NCBI GenBank assembly: GCA_020137815.1
Contig: CM035354.1
Coordinates: 7,187,987 to 7,251,986, forward strand
DNA length: 64,000 bases
Origin: Hormiphora californensis
Taxonomy: Eukaryota; Ctenophora; Tentaculata; Cydippida; Pleurobrachiidae
Direction: 5' to 3'
This document shows positions 42,433-59,929 of this stretch, one piece after another. Each line of letters opens with the position of its first letter. Position 1 is the stretch's first letter. The translations under genes and the position numbers were made by a program. The notes below the pieces were generated by a model, which had not been told where the DNA came from, did no database searches, and was given only the letters and a program-made list of their open reading frames with translations.

Positions 42433-45400
42433 ATGATGATGTTGGGTTCCCGGTGCCGTATTGTGGTAGCGGCACTGGGCCGTTCCTACACCTCGTCACC
42501 TCGTATTGAGGCAGCTTTAGAGGAGCTAGGTGATCACCATGAAGTAGTCCAGAGATCGCCGCCACTCTTCTCCGCTAATAAGGTACGAATTTAGATAGAT
42601 TCTATCGAGAGATAGACTCTATCTCTAAATAGAAAGTATTAATCAGTTCATTTCTGCAATTCCATACTTTTTTTCCTCTCTAAGCAGTATTTTATAAACA
42701 GTAGTTTTCCAATCTAACACCCCTCACCCCCTATATCAATATAATACCCCTCACCCCCTCCTTCAGTTGAACCCCAATGGAGTGTTTACGAATTCAGAAC
42801 TGCGATTGTCAGACATTGATGTGATGGGTTTTGACTACGATTACACCCTAGCACCTTATACGAGGAGACTGGAGCACACAATCTTTGATATGATCATTGA
42901 TAGACTTGTCGCTCTAAGACACTACCCAAGTGTAAGTAATACTAATCATCATTAGTACTTGTTATGTTCTAATTGTCCTTTGCATTAATTGTTTTGTCAC
43001 AGACGCAGAGAGAGAGAGAGAGGGTCGCCGGTCGAACAAGGCTAGTTAGTACCTCTGCGAACATATGTAGAAGTACCCCGTATAGTAGCAAGGCCAGGAG
43101 AGGGGGTCAATATACTCAATGCGATTATTAATAATACCCACGGCTGCTACTCAATACACACGCAGTGCGTGGGCCACATAGCTAGACGGGGATGGGGAAT
43201 ATTATATTAAATATTTGTCTCTCCCTCTCCCTATTATATATCGAAGGCCACACGGCATACCTAGTTCGACTTTGTGTGATACAAAGCGACAAATAGTGAA
43301 ATATATCCAGATGTGTTATAAACGTAGGTTTAGCTGGATATTATGCAAGCTTTTTTGCTGCTGCAGGACATTGGTAGAAAACCCAATATATTACAAGCCA
43401 TATATATCCTGGGTATTTTTCTGGGTATTTTTCGAATAAAATTAGTCCTGGGAAATATTCCAAGCTCGAGTGAGCAAGTGAGAACTTCTCAAGAACTTAG
43501 AACGGATATATGTTCTATTTTACACGTGTTCGTGCTAAGTTATTTGAGTTGGAAAGGATAAAAGTGTAAATTTCACACATAACCTCTGACCTGTATTCTG
43601 TACTGTTTCAGGCCCAAGGATAAAAGTGTAACTTTCACACTGCACTGTTACAGTATAACACATGACCAGTTCTCTGTGTTTCAGGCCCTGAAATCGCTTC
43701 GTTACGACCCCACCCATTTGTCTCGGGGAGTTCACTACGACATGAACAAGGGGATATTCTTGAAGGTGAGAACTTATATTTTATCATATATCGGCCCAGC
43801 AATATATGTCGAGAACCGGAACGTGGCAACATGTGAAATTGTGAATATATTTAACAGCGATGGCGAGCCCCCGAGGGTAACTTGTTAACTTGGCCGGAGG
43901 GTAGAGACTCTCTCTGTCTGTCTCTCTCTCTCTCTCTCTCTTTTTTTCTCTCTCTCCCTCGCTCTCTCTCTTACTCTCTATAGAGTCTCAACTCCCAACC
44001 AATCATGAGTGGCCTTTAAATTGCCTCCGATTTATGCTCGGACACCGCTTGTGATTTACCAATTATCGTACGCCCGCCCGACTGTGCTAATCCACCAACA
44101 GCTTGAGTCGAATACTTTCATATTCTCATTATTTACCCATATCCAATTAAAACACCTCCCCTCCAGCTCCCCATTCCCCAATTGAACATCTCCCTTTAGT
44201 TAGTTACCCCAGTGGCCAGTTCCCATCCCCACAGATTGACCACTCACATCCCTATTCCCCATCCCCAGGTGGATGCCTACCACAGGATATCCACAGAGAC
44301 TGTATACGATCTGTCCAGGAAGATCGAGGGTGCTGAATTGGACCGTCTTTACCCGGGAAGGAGAATGTTCTTCGGACGAAGTGGCAATGTAAGTAAAGAA
44401 CTTTCCTCTCTCACCCCTTGCTCAACAAACCATATATAAAACCGCGGCGTCCTGTCTGAACTCTGAATTGGTAACCTCTCTGCGCCAGCCTCGGATCAGA
44501 AAGTAACAAGTTGGTTGTACTGCCAATGTCTCAACTAATTTTCGTTCTCTAGAATCTCTAGAATACCACTTGTTTGAGCAATTTGCTGATTTTCTTGTAC
44601 ACCCTTCTACCTACCACAAAACCATTACATATGGAGCGTCTAAAAATATTATTTTATCATGTCTTTGATGTGATAATCATAATTTTTCTCTCCCACCGCC
44701 TCACATATAGTATTTTTTCCATAAAACATGTCCCTTACAACTTCACATATATAAAAGCATGTCCCCTGCAACCCACCAATGCGACCCCTTACTAAACCTA
44801 GACAAATTTCCAAGCGACCTCCCAAGACTAATATGCTCGATAGAGCTCGGCTATATATTACTGAAGGGCCCTTCTCTTCACACTAATGATATTTTATCAT
44901 GCAACCGTTCCCTTTTCTCTGCCCCTCGGTCCTCGTCTCTCGATCTCTTTTCTCAGCTCTGCTCTCCGCTAGATAGTCTCCTTCCCTCTATGTATTATAA
45001 TATTCGGCTCCCTACTTACAAGCTACCTCTGTAATATTCAACCCCCTACCTCGCTCTCTCTCCCCTCCCCCTAATCACGTCCCATCTCTGCAGCATGTCA
45101 AGCAGAACGTGGACATTTTCGAGCTGCCCCAGCTGGCAGCCTGGGCGGCGGTATTGGCCTACCTGGACACCACCTCTGGAGATGTCCATCCTACTATTGT
45201 GTTTGAGGACATCAACAAGATAACGTATGATATCCACGTGGGTGGTATGCTACATGGCCATATCATGGACAACATTGGGGATTATTTAGAGCCCAACCCG
45301 AGACTTGAGACTATGTTAAAGATGATGAGAGATACAGGAAAACAGACCTTTGTACTAACTAACAGGTAACTTAAACTCATAGTCTTAGCACAAGGTTTTA

Positions 45401-48400
45401 TTGACCCATTATAGATGTAAATGGGATGCCATTGTAGGTGTAAATGGGATGATTCCACACCTCATCCGATGAGTATGAATACCTCTGAGCTGTGCTAATA
45501 GCAGTGCTAATAGCAGTGCTATAGTACCCTCACCCAGTGATGTGTAGCTATTCCTCATCACACGTACCATGAACGAGTCTTTCATTCACCATCTCTATAA
45601 GTACCTGCGATATCGCGGTTAGCCGCTAAAGGATAAACTATCGCTAAATTAACACACTGATAATTTCAAGATAAGAAGTACATCCCCAATATTCAGTGTT
45701 GTAATTTCCACTCAATTTCAGTCCCTACAAGTTTATTGACGTTGGTATGAGTCAGATTATTGGATCACACTGGATGGACCTCTTTGACATTGTCATATGT
45801 CTCTCTAAGAAGCCTCACTTTTTTAACGACACCAAGAGACCATTCCGGCGGGTCTCCTCGAACAACGAGCCCACCTTTGGACAAGTCAATCAACTGGTAA
45901 AAGGTACCTTGAGTAGTTTGAGGGGGGACTTTATCAATTTATCGGCCGCTCTTTCATCAAGGCGGTATCTTTCAACATAAAATATTCAAGTTAAACTTTA
46001 CATATTTTATCATGTTTATTGGCTTCTCAACAACAGATACTACTATGTACGGCTATGTATCTTTTCTAAAATCTATCTTCTATTTCTTCTAGTTTGAAAC
46101 TAGAAGAAATAGAAGATAGATTTTGGAAACTAGTAGATTCTACCCACTATCTTGACTCTTCTCCGGAATCCACTTATCTACAACAATATGAAATATCACT
46201 CCCCCTCTAGCTCTCTCTCATCCCCTTTCTCTCTTTCTACAGGTGAAGTGTACTGTGAGGGAAATGTGCGAGATCTCCACAAGTTTACCGGGTGGAATCC
46301 CTGTAGGATTCTCTACTTTGGAGATCAAATGTTAGCAGATCTTGCGGAACCAGTCCTAAATCAAGGATGGCACACAGGTATGAGAAGTTACCTAGTACCC
46401 TAGTCACCCAGTAACTTAGTCACCTAGTAACATAGGATAACAGCCTAGTTACCTAGTATCCTAGTAACCTAGTAACCTAGTCAGTAGTCACCTAGACATA
46501 CAATTTTGTCATACATCATAACTGTAACGTTGTGCAGTGCACAACGTGCACCCTTTGGCCCGATTCGGAGAGTGAGATAATTTATGAATAGTAATCTTGG
46601 CGTATCACAGGGGGGGGTATCACCGATAGCCTGAAACACTTCGTGAGTAGTAATCTAGTGCCTAAAACGTGGCTGGTAGCTGATGTGATATGGGGACAAG
46701 AAATTTGAATTTTTTGAGAAATGTGGGTGGTAGTGTGGGTGGTAACTGGTAGTAGTGGAGGAGTGGTGAAATTCATTTTCTACCGGTTTTACTGAGTACT
46801 TGAGACTGTCTCACTTTTGCTTATTCATGAAAATTCCTAGTACCCTAATGTGATTACAATATAATCTCATTACATATGTAATTTATGTCCAGACCAATAT
46901 TATATAGCACTACAGAGCTGCACTCCGTATTGGTATGCTGCGTACAGGAAACTTTTGTGCATGTTACGTGGCACCCCTCCCCCGTGTGTGTTACTCATAC
47001 CATTGTATGTGGTATACAGAGAGAGAGAGAGGTCGTGTATGGGCTCCTGAACCAGTCTAGCACCGGAAACATGACAGGAGTGCTAATTTGATAATTTCAT
47101 GAGTAGTGAGTGATGTAATCAATTAATTGGCTGGACAAGCGATCAGGGCTAACTGAAAGCTATTTATAGAACTCGTTTCCGTGTTCGATTCAAGATTAGA
47201 GGAACAATATTGGTATCTGGTATGTGACTCATGTGTGGCCACCCCTTTTATCTCTCCTGCTAACGCATTGATGCGTAGTTCACAGAAGACCGCCACGGCC
47301 ACCCACTCTTCCGGTCTTCCCAGAACCCTTATCTCTCCTTCTCCCCTTCTTCTCTTCCCATTCTCTTCTGCGTGCAGCAATTTCAATGAAATATTTTTCT
47401 AGAAATTCCTGCACAGATTCAATAATTTAATTTCATAATCTGTGGGTCACATTATGAAATTTGATTAATCTGTGTGGGTAAAATTATTGTATACCGGCCA
47501 CTATTGCTGCATACAACCACTGCATATCACTATCGCTGCATAAAGACCGTTTATACGATAAAGTGTTTGATAAGAGAGCGGTAACTTCAAACAAAACACC
47601 GCTGTCTCTGTCAATTCTCTGACACCGCTGTCTGCAGTTAGCTTAGCAAGGTAGTTCACCACACGTTACACCACACTGTGTAAGGGGAGACACACTTTGA
47701 ACTAGCCGGGTCGAATATCATCAAGGGTTCACTACTACCTTGACTAGACGGCGGAGAAATTATCATATTTTGGGAAGCCAAGCAAACAGAACTGTGCAGT
47801 GTATAACACGCCTGTGGGCTGCACGCCTTGTATTACAATAAGATCTTGACCATACAATTATATCAACCCCTCTTTCTCTTTGTCTCATATAAGACTGTCC
47901 TCTCCGCACCGGGTCTCATGCAGCGTGCGAGATGTTACATTCAGTGCCTAACAACTCCCCCTCTCTCTCCCCTGCCAGGTGCAATAATCCGAGAACTAAA
48001 CGAGGAACTGGAACTGCTAAATAGTGCGGAGTGCCAACACAAGATGTTCTTAATGAATGAACTGAATTTCCTGATAAACGATGTCCAGCAGTTTATACCC
48101 CATCCAACAGCTATCCGATATCTTGGGGAGTGGTGCATTGAACGGAAAAAGGTAAGTTCTGTGGTGTTACTTCATGTTTCTACTACACTTAGAATGGGTT
48201 TATTATCTAAATCCTCTTAAACATCTTCCTTTCCACGTATACTTCTTTTATTTTACCAACACCAATCAACCCCTCAGGTCCGTCGAGAACTGCTAGACCT
48301 TCACCCCACCAAGTTTGGCAGCATATTCCGTACCCACCTGACCCCGACATTATTTTACCGAAGACTCTCGCGATTCGCTGAGATCTACACCAGTGATTTG

Positions 48401-48553
48401 ACCAATCTGGCAAACTTTAACACGGAGCACCATCGCTTCACACCGACCCGCCAATATCTACCACATGAAATGCACTGTCTATCTCAGTTAGATATTTGCA
48501 GGGCGAAATGTAGCTGGAAACGAACTAAACCATGGCAAGCTTGTGCTAAGTAA
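42433..48553 (+). CDS. NT5DC2/NT5DC3-like HAD-family protein
   Basis: Nine exons: 42433-42582, 42767-42931, 43685-43765, 44269-44388, 45094-45365, 45722-45903, 46243-46377, 47979-48151 and 48278-48553. They agree in phase at every junction and sum to 1554 nt (517 aa). The HAD nucleophile motif is GFDYDYTLA (Asp73 and Asp75). Other family words are ALKSLRYDPTHLSRGVHYDM, TFVLTNSPYKFIDVGM (HAD motif II Thr/Asn region), LYFGDQMLADLAEP (motif IV) and FGSIFRTHLTPTLFYRRLSRF near the C-terminus. These follow the cytosolic IMP-GMP 5'-nucleotidase superfamily in the NT5DC2/NT5DC3 branch. Catalysis by that branch is poorly established. The basic first 15 residues (MMMLGSRCRIVVA) could be a mitochondrial or N-terminal sorting signal, which is inference. 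Confidence 0.93.
42932..43684 (+). other. NT5DC-like gene, intron 2
   Basis: A small duplication near the 3' end ('ggataaaagtgtaa.tttcacac' at 43555-43580 and 43618-43641). Otherwise nothing recognised. Confidence 0.6.
43766..45093 (+). other. NT5DC-like gene, introns 3 and 4 flanking the exon at 44269
   Basis: A (CT)n-rich tract occupies 43909-43980. The rest is unremarkable AT-rich intron. Confidence 0.6.
46068..46124. repeat. Perfect 57-bp hairpin in an NT5DC-like intron
   Basis: 28-base stem AAAATCTATCTTCTATTTCT... (46068-46095) and its exact reverse complement (46097-46124) around a single G. No bulge or mismatch was seen. Confidence 0.9.
46378..47978 (+). other. NT5DC-like gene, intron 7
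   Basis: A degenerate tandem array of CCTAGTAA/CCTAGTCA-type words occupies 46384-46495. The remaining 1.5 kb has no supported exon or repeat. Confidence 0.6.
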
Positions 48554-48790
48554 TGGAGGACAGTATTTTAGAAATAGACAATGACCGGACGATTTATCTA
48601 AGCAGAGTTATAATTTTACCATGAACATGTTTGTTCGCATTTCGCAGCTGGGTAAAAATAGGGATAAAAACGAACTAAAAATGCATGTTTTGTGTTGTAC
48701 AAAAGAGGTATCTTTCTATGTAAATATATTACAGAGAGTTTCTGACTGACGCATCTTTAATGATAATGTATTATCCGCTCTGTTTTCTTC

Positions 48791-51700
48791 TTAGTTCTTA
48801 TTGCTAAACTCTTGTTTAGAATAACAGTCTAACTTGGCAACTAAACTGGCAGTATGTTCATTGTAGGGATATCCAGACTCAGTTCCGTATCCGGCGTGCA
48901 CACCTCTCTGAAAATAAAACATGGTATAGGCCAAAGAAATAGAGAAAGTAACAGTAACACTACCACTTCCCGTGTATACACAGTTTTTGTACAGTGTACT
49001 GGTACACAAACAGAGTGCAAAAACTTCACATCTCATGTCACACTTGTGTGCCATGGATCGAAAGCAGTAGCGCGCGAGATGTGAGAGTCAGTGAAACTTT
49101 CATGTCAGCACTTTTTCTGCGCGCCACCTCGGAGCCCCAGCGACCCGCCGAGCATGGCTCCCAACACAGAAACGCTGACAATGTACACTTTGTCGATTCA
49201 GTGTCGGCGCGCGGTACAATTACGTTCTATCAACCGCTGCTACTTCAGCTGCACAGGGGGTTGATCGGTTGACAAAACTGAAAACGACAAGCGAGAGAGG
49301 TTCGATGATCAGCGAGAGAAGGAGAGATAGATAGTGAGAGAGAGAGGGAGAGAGAGAGAGAGAGAGAGAGATAGTGAGAGAGAGAGAGAGAGTTGAAAGC
49401 ATGACTAACATGGAATACACTATTAGAATCGTGAGAAACAGCATATTCTACACACCTGATGAATTTTGGCGTTCCCCGTCGTGCTTGTCGAACAGTGCAT
49501 TTCTTCTGCTGAAGATCACTGAGAGAGAGAGATGCAGAAATAGAGTTAGGGATGCAATAGAGGGAGTTAGAAAATCATTGGGGGAGAACGAGAGTGGTTG
49601 AGTGAGGATGGCAGATTGAAAAAAAAAGAAATGATTTGAAGTCCAAGCGAGAGAGAGAGAGAGTAAAGCAAAAATATGACATCATTCAGCAAATGAAAAC
49701 ATACCTTATCCGTGACTGTAATAAGGCGACCTCTCGTTCCGTTTCAGCGATATTGTCCCTGTGGAGCTCTATTTCCCGCTTCATAACTCGGTTCTGGTGT
49801 GCAAGGCCCTTCAAAGATTGGGGAATATTTTGAACTGCTTCCGCTGTTAGTGTAGCTTGAATCTCTCGGCACCTGGTGTGAGGGGCGGAGCTGGGAGATT
49901 GCTGTTAGTTAGAGGACGGAGAGAGAGGGAGAAAAGGAGGGCGAGAGAGAGAGGAGGGAGAGAGAGGGGAGAGAAAGAGAGGAAAGGAGGGCGAGGAAGG
50001 GGAGGGAACGAGGAAGAGAAAATGGAGTTGCGGGCCAGCTGGTATCTACATTTACAGGCATCAATTACACTACGATGTATATCTAGACCCAAGTCACCCT
50101 TCCACTACATTATATCAATGTTAGTATGTCACCCATCTTGTATTCAAGAAGAAATGAACCCCTCCCCCGTACTAAACTAAAAACTACTGGATATCGAGGT
50201 TACCATACCTTTCGGTAATGTTGAGGTTGAGATTGCTGTGATGTTTAGAAACCAAAGCAGCCAGCTCACTCCGCTCCGTCTTCTGTTCAGAAACTAAATT
50301 CTCGAGTTCTACTTTCAGTTCATTTAATCTCGCTACCCTCATGTGGTATTCCTTATCCGTTCCCTGATTAGGAGATTCACTCTTTGACAAGTGTGATGGA
50401 ATGTGGTTAAATGTTTCATGCAGGTAAAATAATAGTAGGCACATCAAAACATTCACACAAAATATGACACTTTTTTGTAATTAAACCGGCTGGTTTTGAA
50501 TAAAGGGTGCTTTCACATTACCTTGAATTTAATTAAAACCTCACACTCGTTTGTTTTATCGTTAACTTTCTTCTCCATTTGCAGGTACTCCTCCTCAAGT
50601 TTAGAGAGATCCTCCGCAGTTTGAAGCCGTGTTTCCTCTAACCGCTGTCGGGCAAGTGCAACACTCTCTTCACTCTGCTGACGGATCGTTCCTATTGCTC
50701 CCTGGAATGTAAAGAGGATATATTGTAAATCAATTGGTGGATAGTTTTCTAACAACAAAACCAAATTAGGATATAATAATACCCTACTAAAAATAATTTG
50801 AACAAAGTCCTGGCACATAAATCTAGGCCCTCTCATCTAATACTGCGTGAACAACAGATACTAGCACATTCGGCCCGGTTCGGAGAGGACAGTCGTTTGT
50901 TTGACAACACACAAACGCTATACTCACTAAATCAACCAGTATCAAATCAAGATCACTGCTAACCGACCAAGTAGACCTTAGCTGCCGCTTACTGCACCTT
51001 CGCTTCATATTGTGGTACAAAACCAGTAGCCAGTAACAGACCCACAAAATCACACAGGTACTCTCCACAGAGTGACAAGCAGAAATGTGACAACAAAGCA
51101 TCTGAATCCTTTCTCGGTTTCTCTCTGTGCCTCCCTCAGCTCTCTCACTCTGCCACTTGGAGCTTGCTGCCGGTATTCAATGCCACACGTCGGATCCCTT
51201 CCTATCAGGGCCGGCTGATTGACTCTTTCTTTCTAACACACACCGGACATTGTGTGGAGATGTAATATGTTACTTGCGAAACCGTCTCTTTTTTTCTTTT
51301 TTTTCTATCTCTCTCTCTATCTCTCGCTATATATCTCCCTACCTCAAACTTTCACCGGCATCTTGTTAGGTAGTAGCAACCTGATAATTTTAAACAGCCT
51401 CCTAGGTATGTCCTGAGTCCTCTCATGTCTCTTTGTATTTATCACGTGCAAAAACAACTGCACAAGATTTAGCGGTGTCATATTAACTTCAATCGGCCAC
51501 ATGTTCGTTGCGGTAAGTGTACCAACCAGCTTTCATATGCAACTCATGAAAATATAGCAGCTTTGAGGCGACTGTACTGGCTCCCCTTGTACGCAAGGTT
51601 TAGCGCAGCATGTACCATTCTGTACCACGCCAGAAAAATAAAACAATGATTTTACAACAAGTCATGCTTGATAAAAACTGTTTTTTCAGATGTGCCACTT

Positions 51701-52261
51701 TGTTTATCTACCATTCACTTGAGAATCATGGTATCAGGTCACTACTACACCGTACTAAACCACAATTAAAACGGAAGAAATATAAACTACCCTAAATTTC
51801 TCGTATTGCTAGTTGCCAGTTTGCTAGCTAAGCAAAACTCACCCTGAACTTCTCATATTGTTCCAGTAGAGATGTGACCTCGTCGTGAACTTCACACTCA
51901 CTCTCTCGAATAACACCCATTAGTTCGAGATTACAGCCAACCAACTTGCTCTGCATCTTTTGGTACTGCTGCAGCGTCTTCCGCCTCGCCTGATTGGGAA
52001 GAATGTATCGTAAACGTAGTTTAGTCGAATAAGATTTTTGAAAATGATAAAGTAAGATTTGTGTAAATAAGGTCTAACCTTGATCTGTAGTCGGACAATC
52101 TCTGTCTCGGGGGAGGTGGGACGTTCAGACATCTGATCTGAACTGATGGCCGATTTGAGGACAGGTGATCTCTGCCATGCCGAGTAGTCACCGTCCACTA
52201 GAGACCTCTCATGAATGTAGGCGGTTCTCGTCTCTTTTACACTTTCTGTTGGTGTATTCAT
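48791..52261 (-). CDS. Coiled-coil protein, tentatively C20orf96-like
   Basis: Eight minus-strand exons in order of translation: 52261-52079, 51989-51843, 50701-50522, 50363-50209, 49890-49705, 49508-49456, 49174-49128 and 48907-48791. All phases match and they sum to 1068 nt (355 aa). The N-terminus (MNTPTESVKETRTAY, SLVDGDYSAWQRSPVLKS) is soluble and polar. The middle 220 residues are helical with heptad-like patterns (ETEIVRLQIK, SLLEQYEKFR, QRLEETRLQTAEDLSKLEEE, HQNRVMKREIELHRDN). The C-terminus is Tyr/Gly-rich (GYGTESGYPYNEHTASLVAKL). Length and coiled-coil layout remind me of C20orf96 (DUF4618), but I am not certain of that family. The two short exons before the last (53 and 47 nt) are the least secure; the 47-nt exon has a weak donor (GTGGCG). 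It converges on the NT5DC-like gene, with 237 bp between their stops. Confidence 0.7.
50702..51842 (-). other. Coiled-coil gene intron, no feature
   Basis: 1.1 kb between two coiled-coil exons. No repeat or gene recognised. Confidence 0.6.
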
Positions 52262-52604
52262 AGCAGCTTCTTCTCCATCTTTCCCTCAGCTAATATCTCG
52301 GAAGCTAAACAAGTAAATGTGTAAATCGCAACGTCCCGTTCATAAAGCGTATCCGAGGGCATTTGAAAAGTTGGTCGCCCGTCCATTCCGATTGTAGGTA
52401 CAAGTTTTGGTCTTGCTGAAACCCGTGGTGAATGGGGAGAGAAAAAGTTGACTGCAAAATAAAGTTGATGGCAAAAACATAACAAATTTGGTTTTCTCTT
52501 GAGTCACCTGACACTGTCTGCCTGACCGGTCCACGTAAAAATATGAACGATTCAAATGTTATATCTCCATTATGACCGTCGAACAAAAATTGGGTCGAGG
52601 ACAA
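52258..52604 (-). pseudogene. Last two exons of an unidentified gene, upstream side at a LINE
   Basis: On the minus strand an open segment (about 52600-52508: FLFDGHNGDITFESFIFLRG, then PVRQTVS) ends in phase 1 at a GT donor. It joins through a 92-bp intron with a good acceptor (GGGTTTCAG) to 52415-52258 (RPKLVPTIGMDGRPTFQMPS, then DTLYERDVAIYTFTCLASEI), ending in TGA. The two pieces share phase and read like conserved protein, but I cannot name the family. The upstream edge coincides with the 3' end of a LINE, and no further exon was found beyond it, so the gene is probably interrupted or truncated. Its TGA overlaps the ATG of the coiled-coil gene (ATGA). A 5' extension of that gene with a frame error is an alternative. 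Confidence 0.4.
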
Positions 52605-53893
52605 TCATTTTTATTATTATATCATAGTTTACAAGTTTACAAGTTTACAATAAAAGTTTTAGTGTACACAACAGGCCTTCCCTTAGTGGGTCCACCTAAA
52701 TAAATTAAACACGTATCACCTCTCAGCCACTCTCAGACATGAACAGCACATTGAGGGGAAATATCATTGGGAAGTGATGGATAGCCTCTGACAGGGGGAC
52801 GGTCATAAAAGCCTGTCAAGTAATTGCCCAGGGATGATTTGAATTGACCTAAGCTTCCGCAAGAGTTAACGGCCGCTGGCAACCTGTTCCACAGGTGAGC
52901 AGCTCTCGGTCCGAAGGAAGAATGGTACTGATTCGCTCTCCAGGTCTCAGCCCGATATGGAAACACTGGTGGGACTAACCTCATACCCAGCCTTGCACTG
53001 TGTTGGAACACAAGATTTGCAGAATTCGGAACAAACCCATGGATCGTCTTCCACACATGTATCAACATGTAACGTTGTCTCCTACGTTGAAGAGACATCA
53101 GGTTGAGAACTTTTAATCTCTCCCAATAGTCGAGATTCTGCATTCCATCAAGTCTTCTAGTAAAACACCTTTGGACGTTCTCAATTGACTTGATGTCCCC
53201 AGACTTTGACGGATCCCAGACCAGACAACAATACTCCAAAATTGGTCTGACCAGTGATTTGAAGAGTTGCAACATTACCTCTGGCGAACGATCTCGAAAA
53301 ATACTGAAAATCCACCCAGATAGGAGAGAGGCTCTCCTCACAATGGTGGCAATGTGCTTAGACCAAGAACCATCCGAGGACAACTGGACACCCAAGTCGC
53401 GGACATCAGCTTCAGGAAACAGTTGTACTCCAGATTTTGTGGTATACGAACATATGTCAACTGAAAAAGGGAATTCCTTGTAGATTGCCGACTTGTTCAG
53501 TCTGTAACTCAGGAGTTGAAATTTCTGATCATGTAGCACCATATTGTTTATCTTGGCCCATTCTGTAACCTTCAAAAGATCAGATTGTAAACCCTCCTGA
53601 TCAACAATATCTGTTATGGCTTTCATTAACTTGGTATCATCCGCAAAGGCGAGACACATACTACCATCCAGTACAGATTCCAGGTCCAGTATATAAATAA
53701 GGAAGAGGAGAGGGCCCAGGACACTACCCTGCGCCACCCCGCTGAGCACCTCCACCCATGGTGACCTAACCCCATCCACCATCACACACTGCTGCCTGCC
53801 CAGGATCCACGCACTGATCCACTGATGAAGTTTTCCTCCAATCCCGTACCTTTTCAACTTAGCTAGCAACACATTGATATCCATCATATCTTT
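52605..53893 (-). mobile_element. 5'-truncated LINE, reverse-transcriptase fragment
   Basis: The open frame 53887-52733 encodes about 384 residues of a non-LTR reverse transcriptase from motif A onward. GVAQGSVLGPLLF and FADDTKLM (the catalytic box) are present, followed by the C-terminal region (LVRPILEYCCLVWDPSKSG, FTRRL, SLQRRRQRYMLIHVW, LWNRLP). The 3' UTR ends in short tandem words (CTTGTAAA repeated about three times, 52650-52625 on this strand). The 5' end breaks off inside motif A (DMMDINVLL), as expected for target-primed reverse transcription that stopped early. The protein belongs to the same clade as the LINE at 59.9-64.0 kb; they share SLQRRR-RY and FTRR words. The ORF lacks endonuclease and is inactive. 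Confidence 0.9.
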
Positions 53894-54625
53894 TGGGGTA
53901 AGATTGTTCCTCTCTGTCCTCAGAGAAAAAGGAGAGGACCTCTCCTCACCGGCCGGTACGGTGGACGGTTGAAGAGGGCAGTCTTTTGTGAACAGGGGCA
54001 GCTCGCGACATCAGGTTACGAGTCGTCCCGGGGCCAGGGGCGTAAGCCTTGCTCAGGGGGCAGAAACCCGGAACCCCCATAGCATGGACCAGGGGCTCAA
54101 CCCCGACGGGGTGTAGGGGGCGGGCCGCAGGGCATCAGGCATGGCCGGCGCCCTGGAAAGATTCATTTTTAAATTCTAGGACGGGGAACCTATTTTCTCG
54201 ATTTTTAACACCTATTTCTGATGATCCCAAATCATTCACATTTCACTTGGCAAACGCTGCAGCGCTTTTCAAAGTTTGAAATTCAAACCATTCACGAAAC
54301 TTTTTTGCAAAAAAAATTTTTGTTAAAAATCTCCAGATTTTAAAAAACTGAATTTTTTCAATTTTCTGGTTTTCACCAAGCGCCGCGCGGGAACAATTTA
54401 ATTGCGCGGCGTTGTTTTTGCGCGTGCAATTTTTGAGTCCTGAGATTTTACTAATTAATTAATTAGTTAAGTTTTATTTTGTTTCCTTTACTTTTAGCTT
54501 AATGATGATAATCGTCACACTAATTAAACACAAATCAAACTCTCATATACGATAAGGGGGTGTTTAAAAAAGTGCGGATAGCTTTACAAATAAAAATAAA
54601 TACTATGTACACGCTCTGTTCTGGA
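53894..54625. other. Repeat-like spacer downstream of RUVBL1
   Basis: G/C-rich part (53990-54160) and an AT/GC-patterned part (54200-54440) with 'gcagcgcttttcaa' and GCGCGGC words that recur near 22405-22560, suggesting shared repeats. On the minus strand an AATAAA (54478-54473) lies about 148 bases past the RUVBL1 stop and is a candidate polyadenylation signal. Confidence 0.45.
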
Positions 54626-59795
<5,170 letters not shown>

Positions 59796-59929
59796 CTGGA
59801 CACAGGGAAAACTGGGGTAACGGGGTGAGAATCATATTCATATTTCAAACTTTTCAACACTACTTTAAACAAATTAATTTGAGCTCGCGGCGGCGTCGTG
59901 TGTCTCAAACCCCCTGTAGGATCTAGCCT

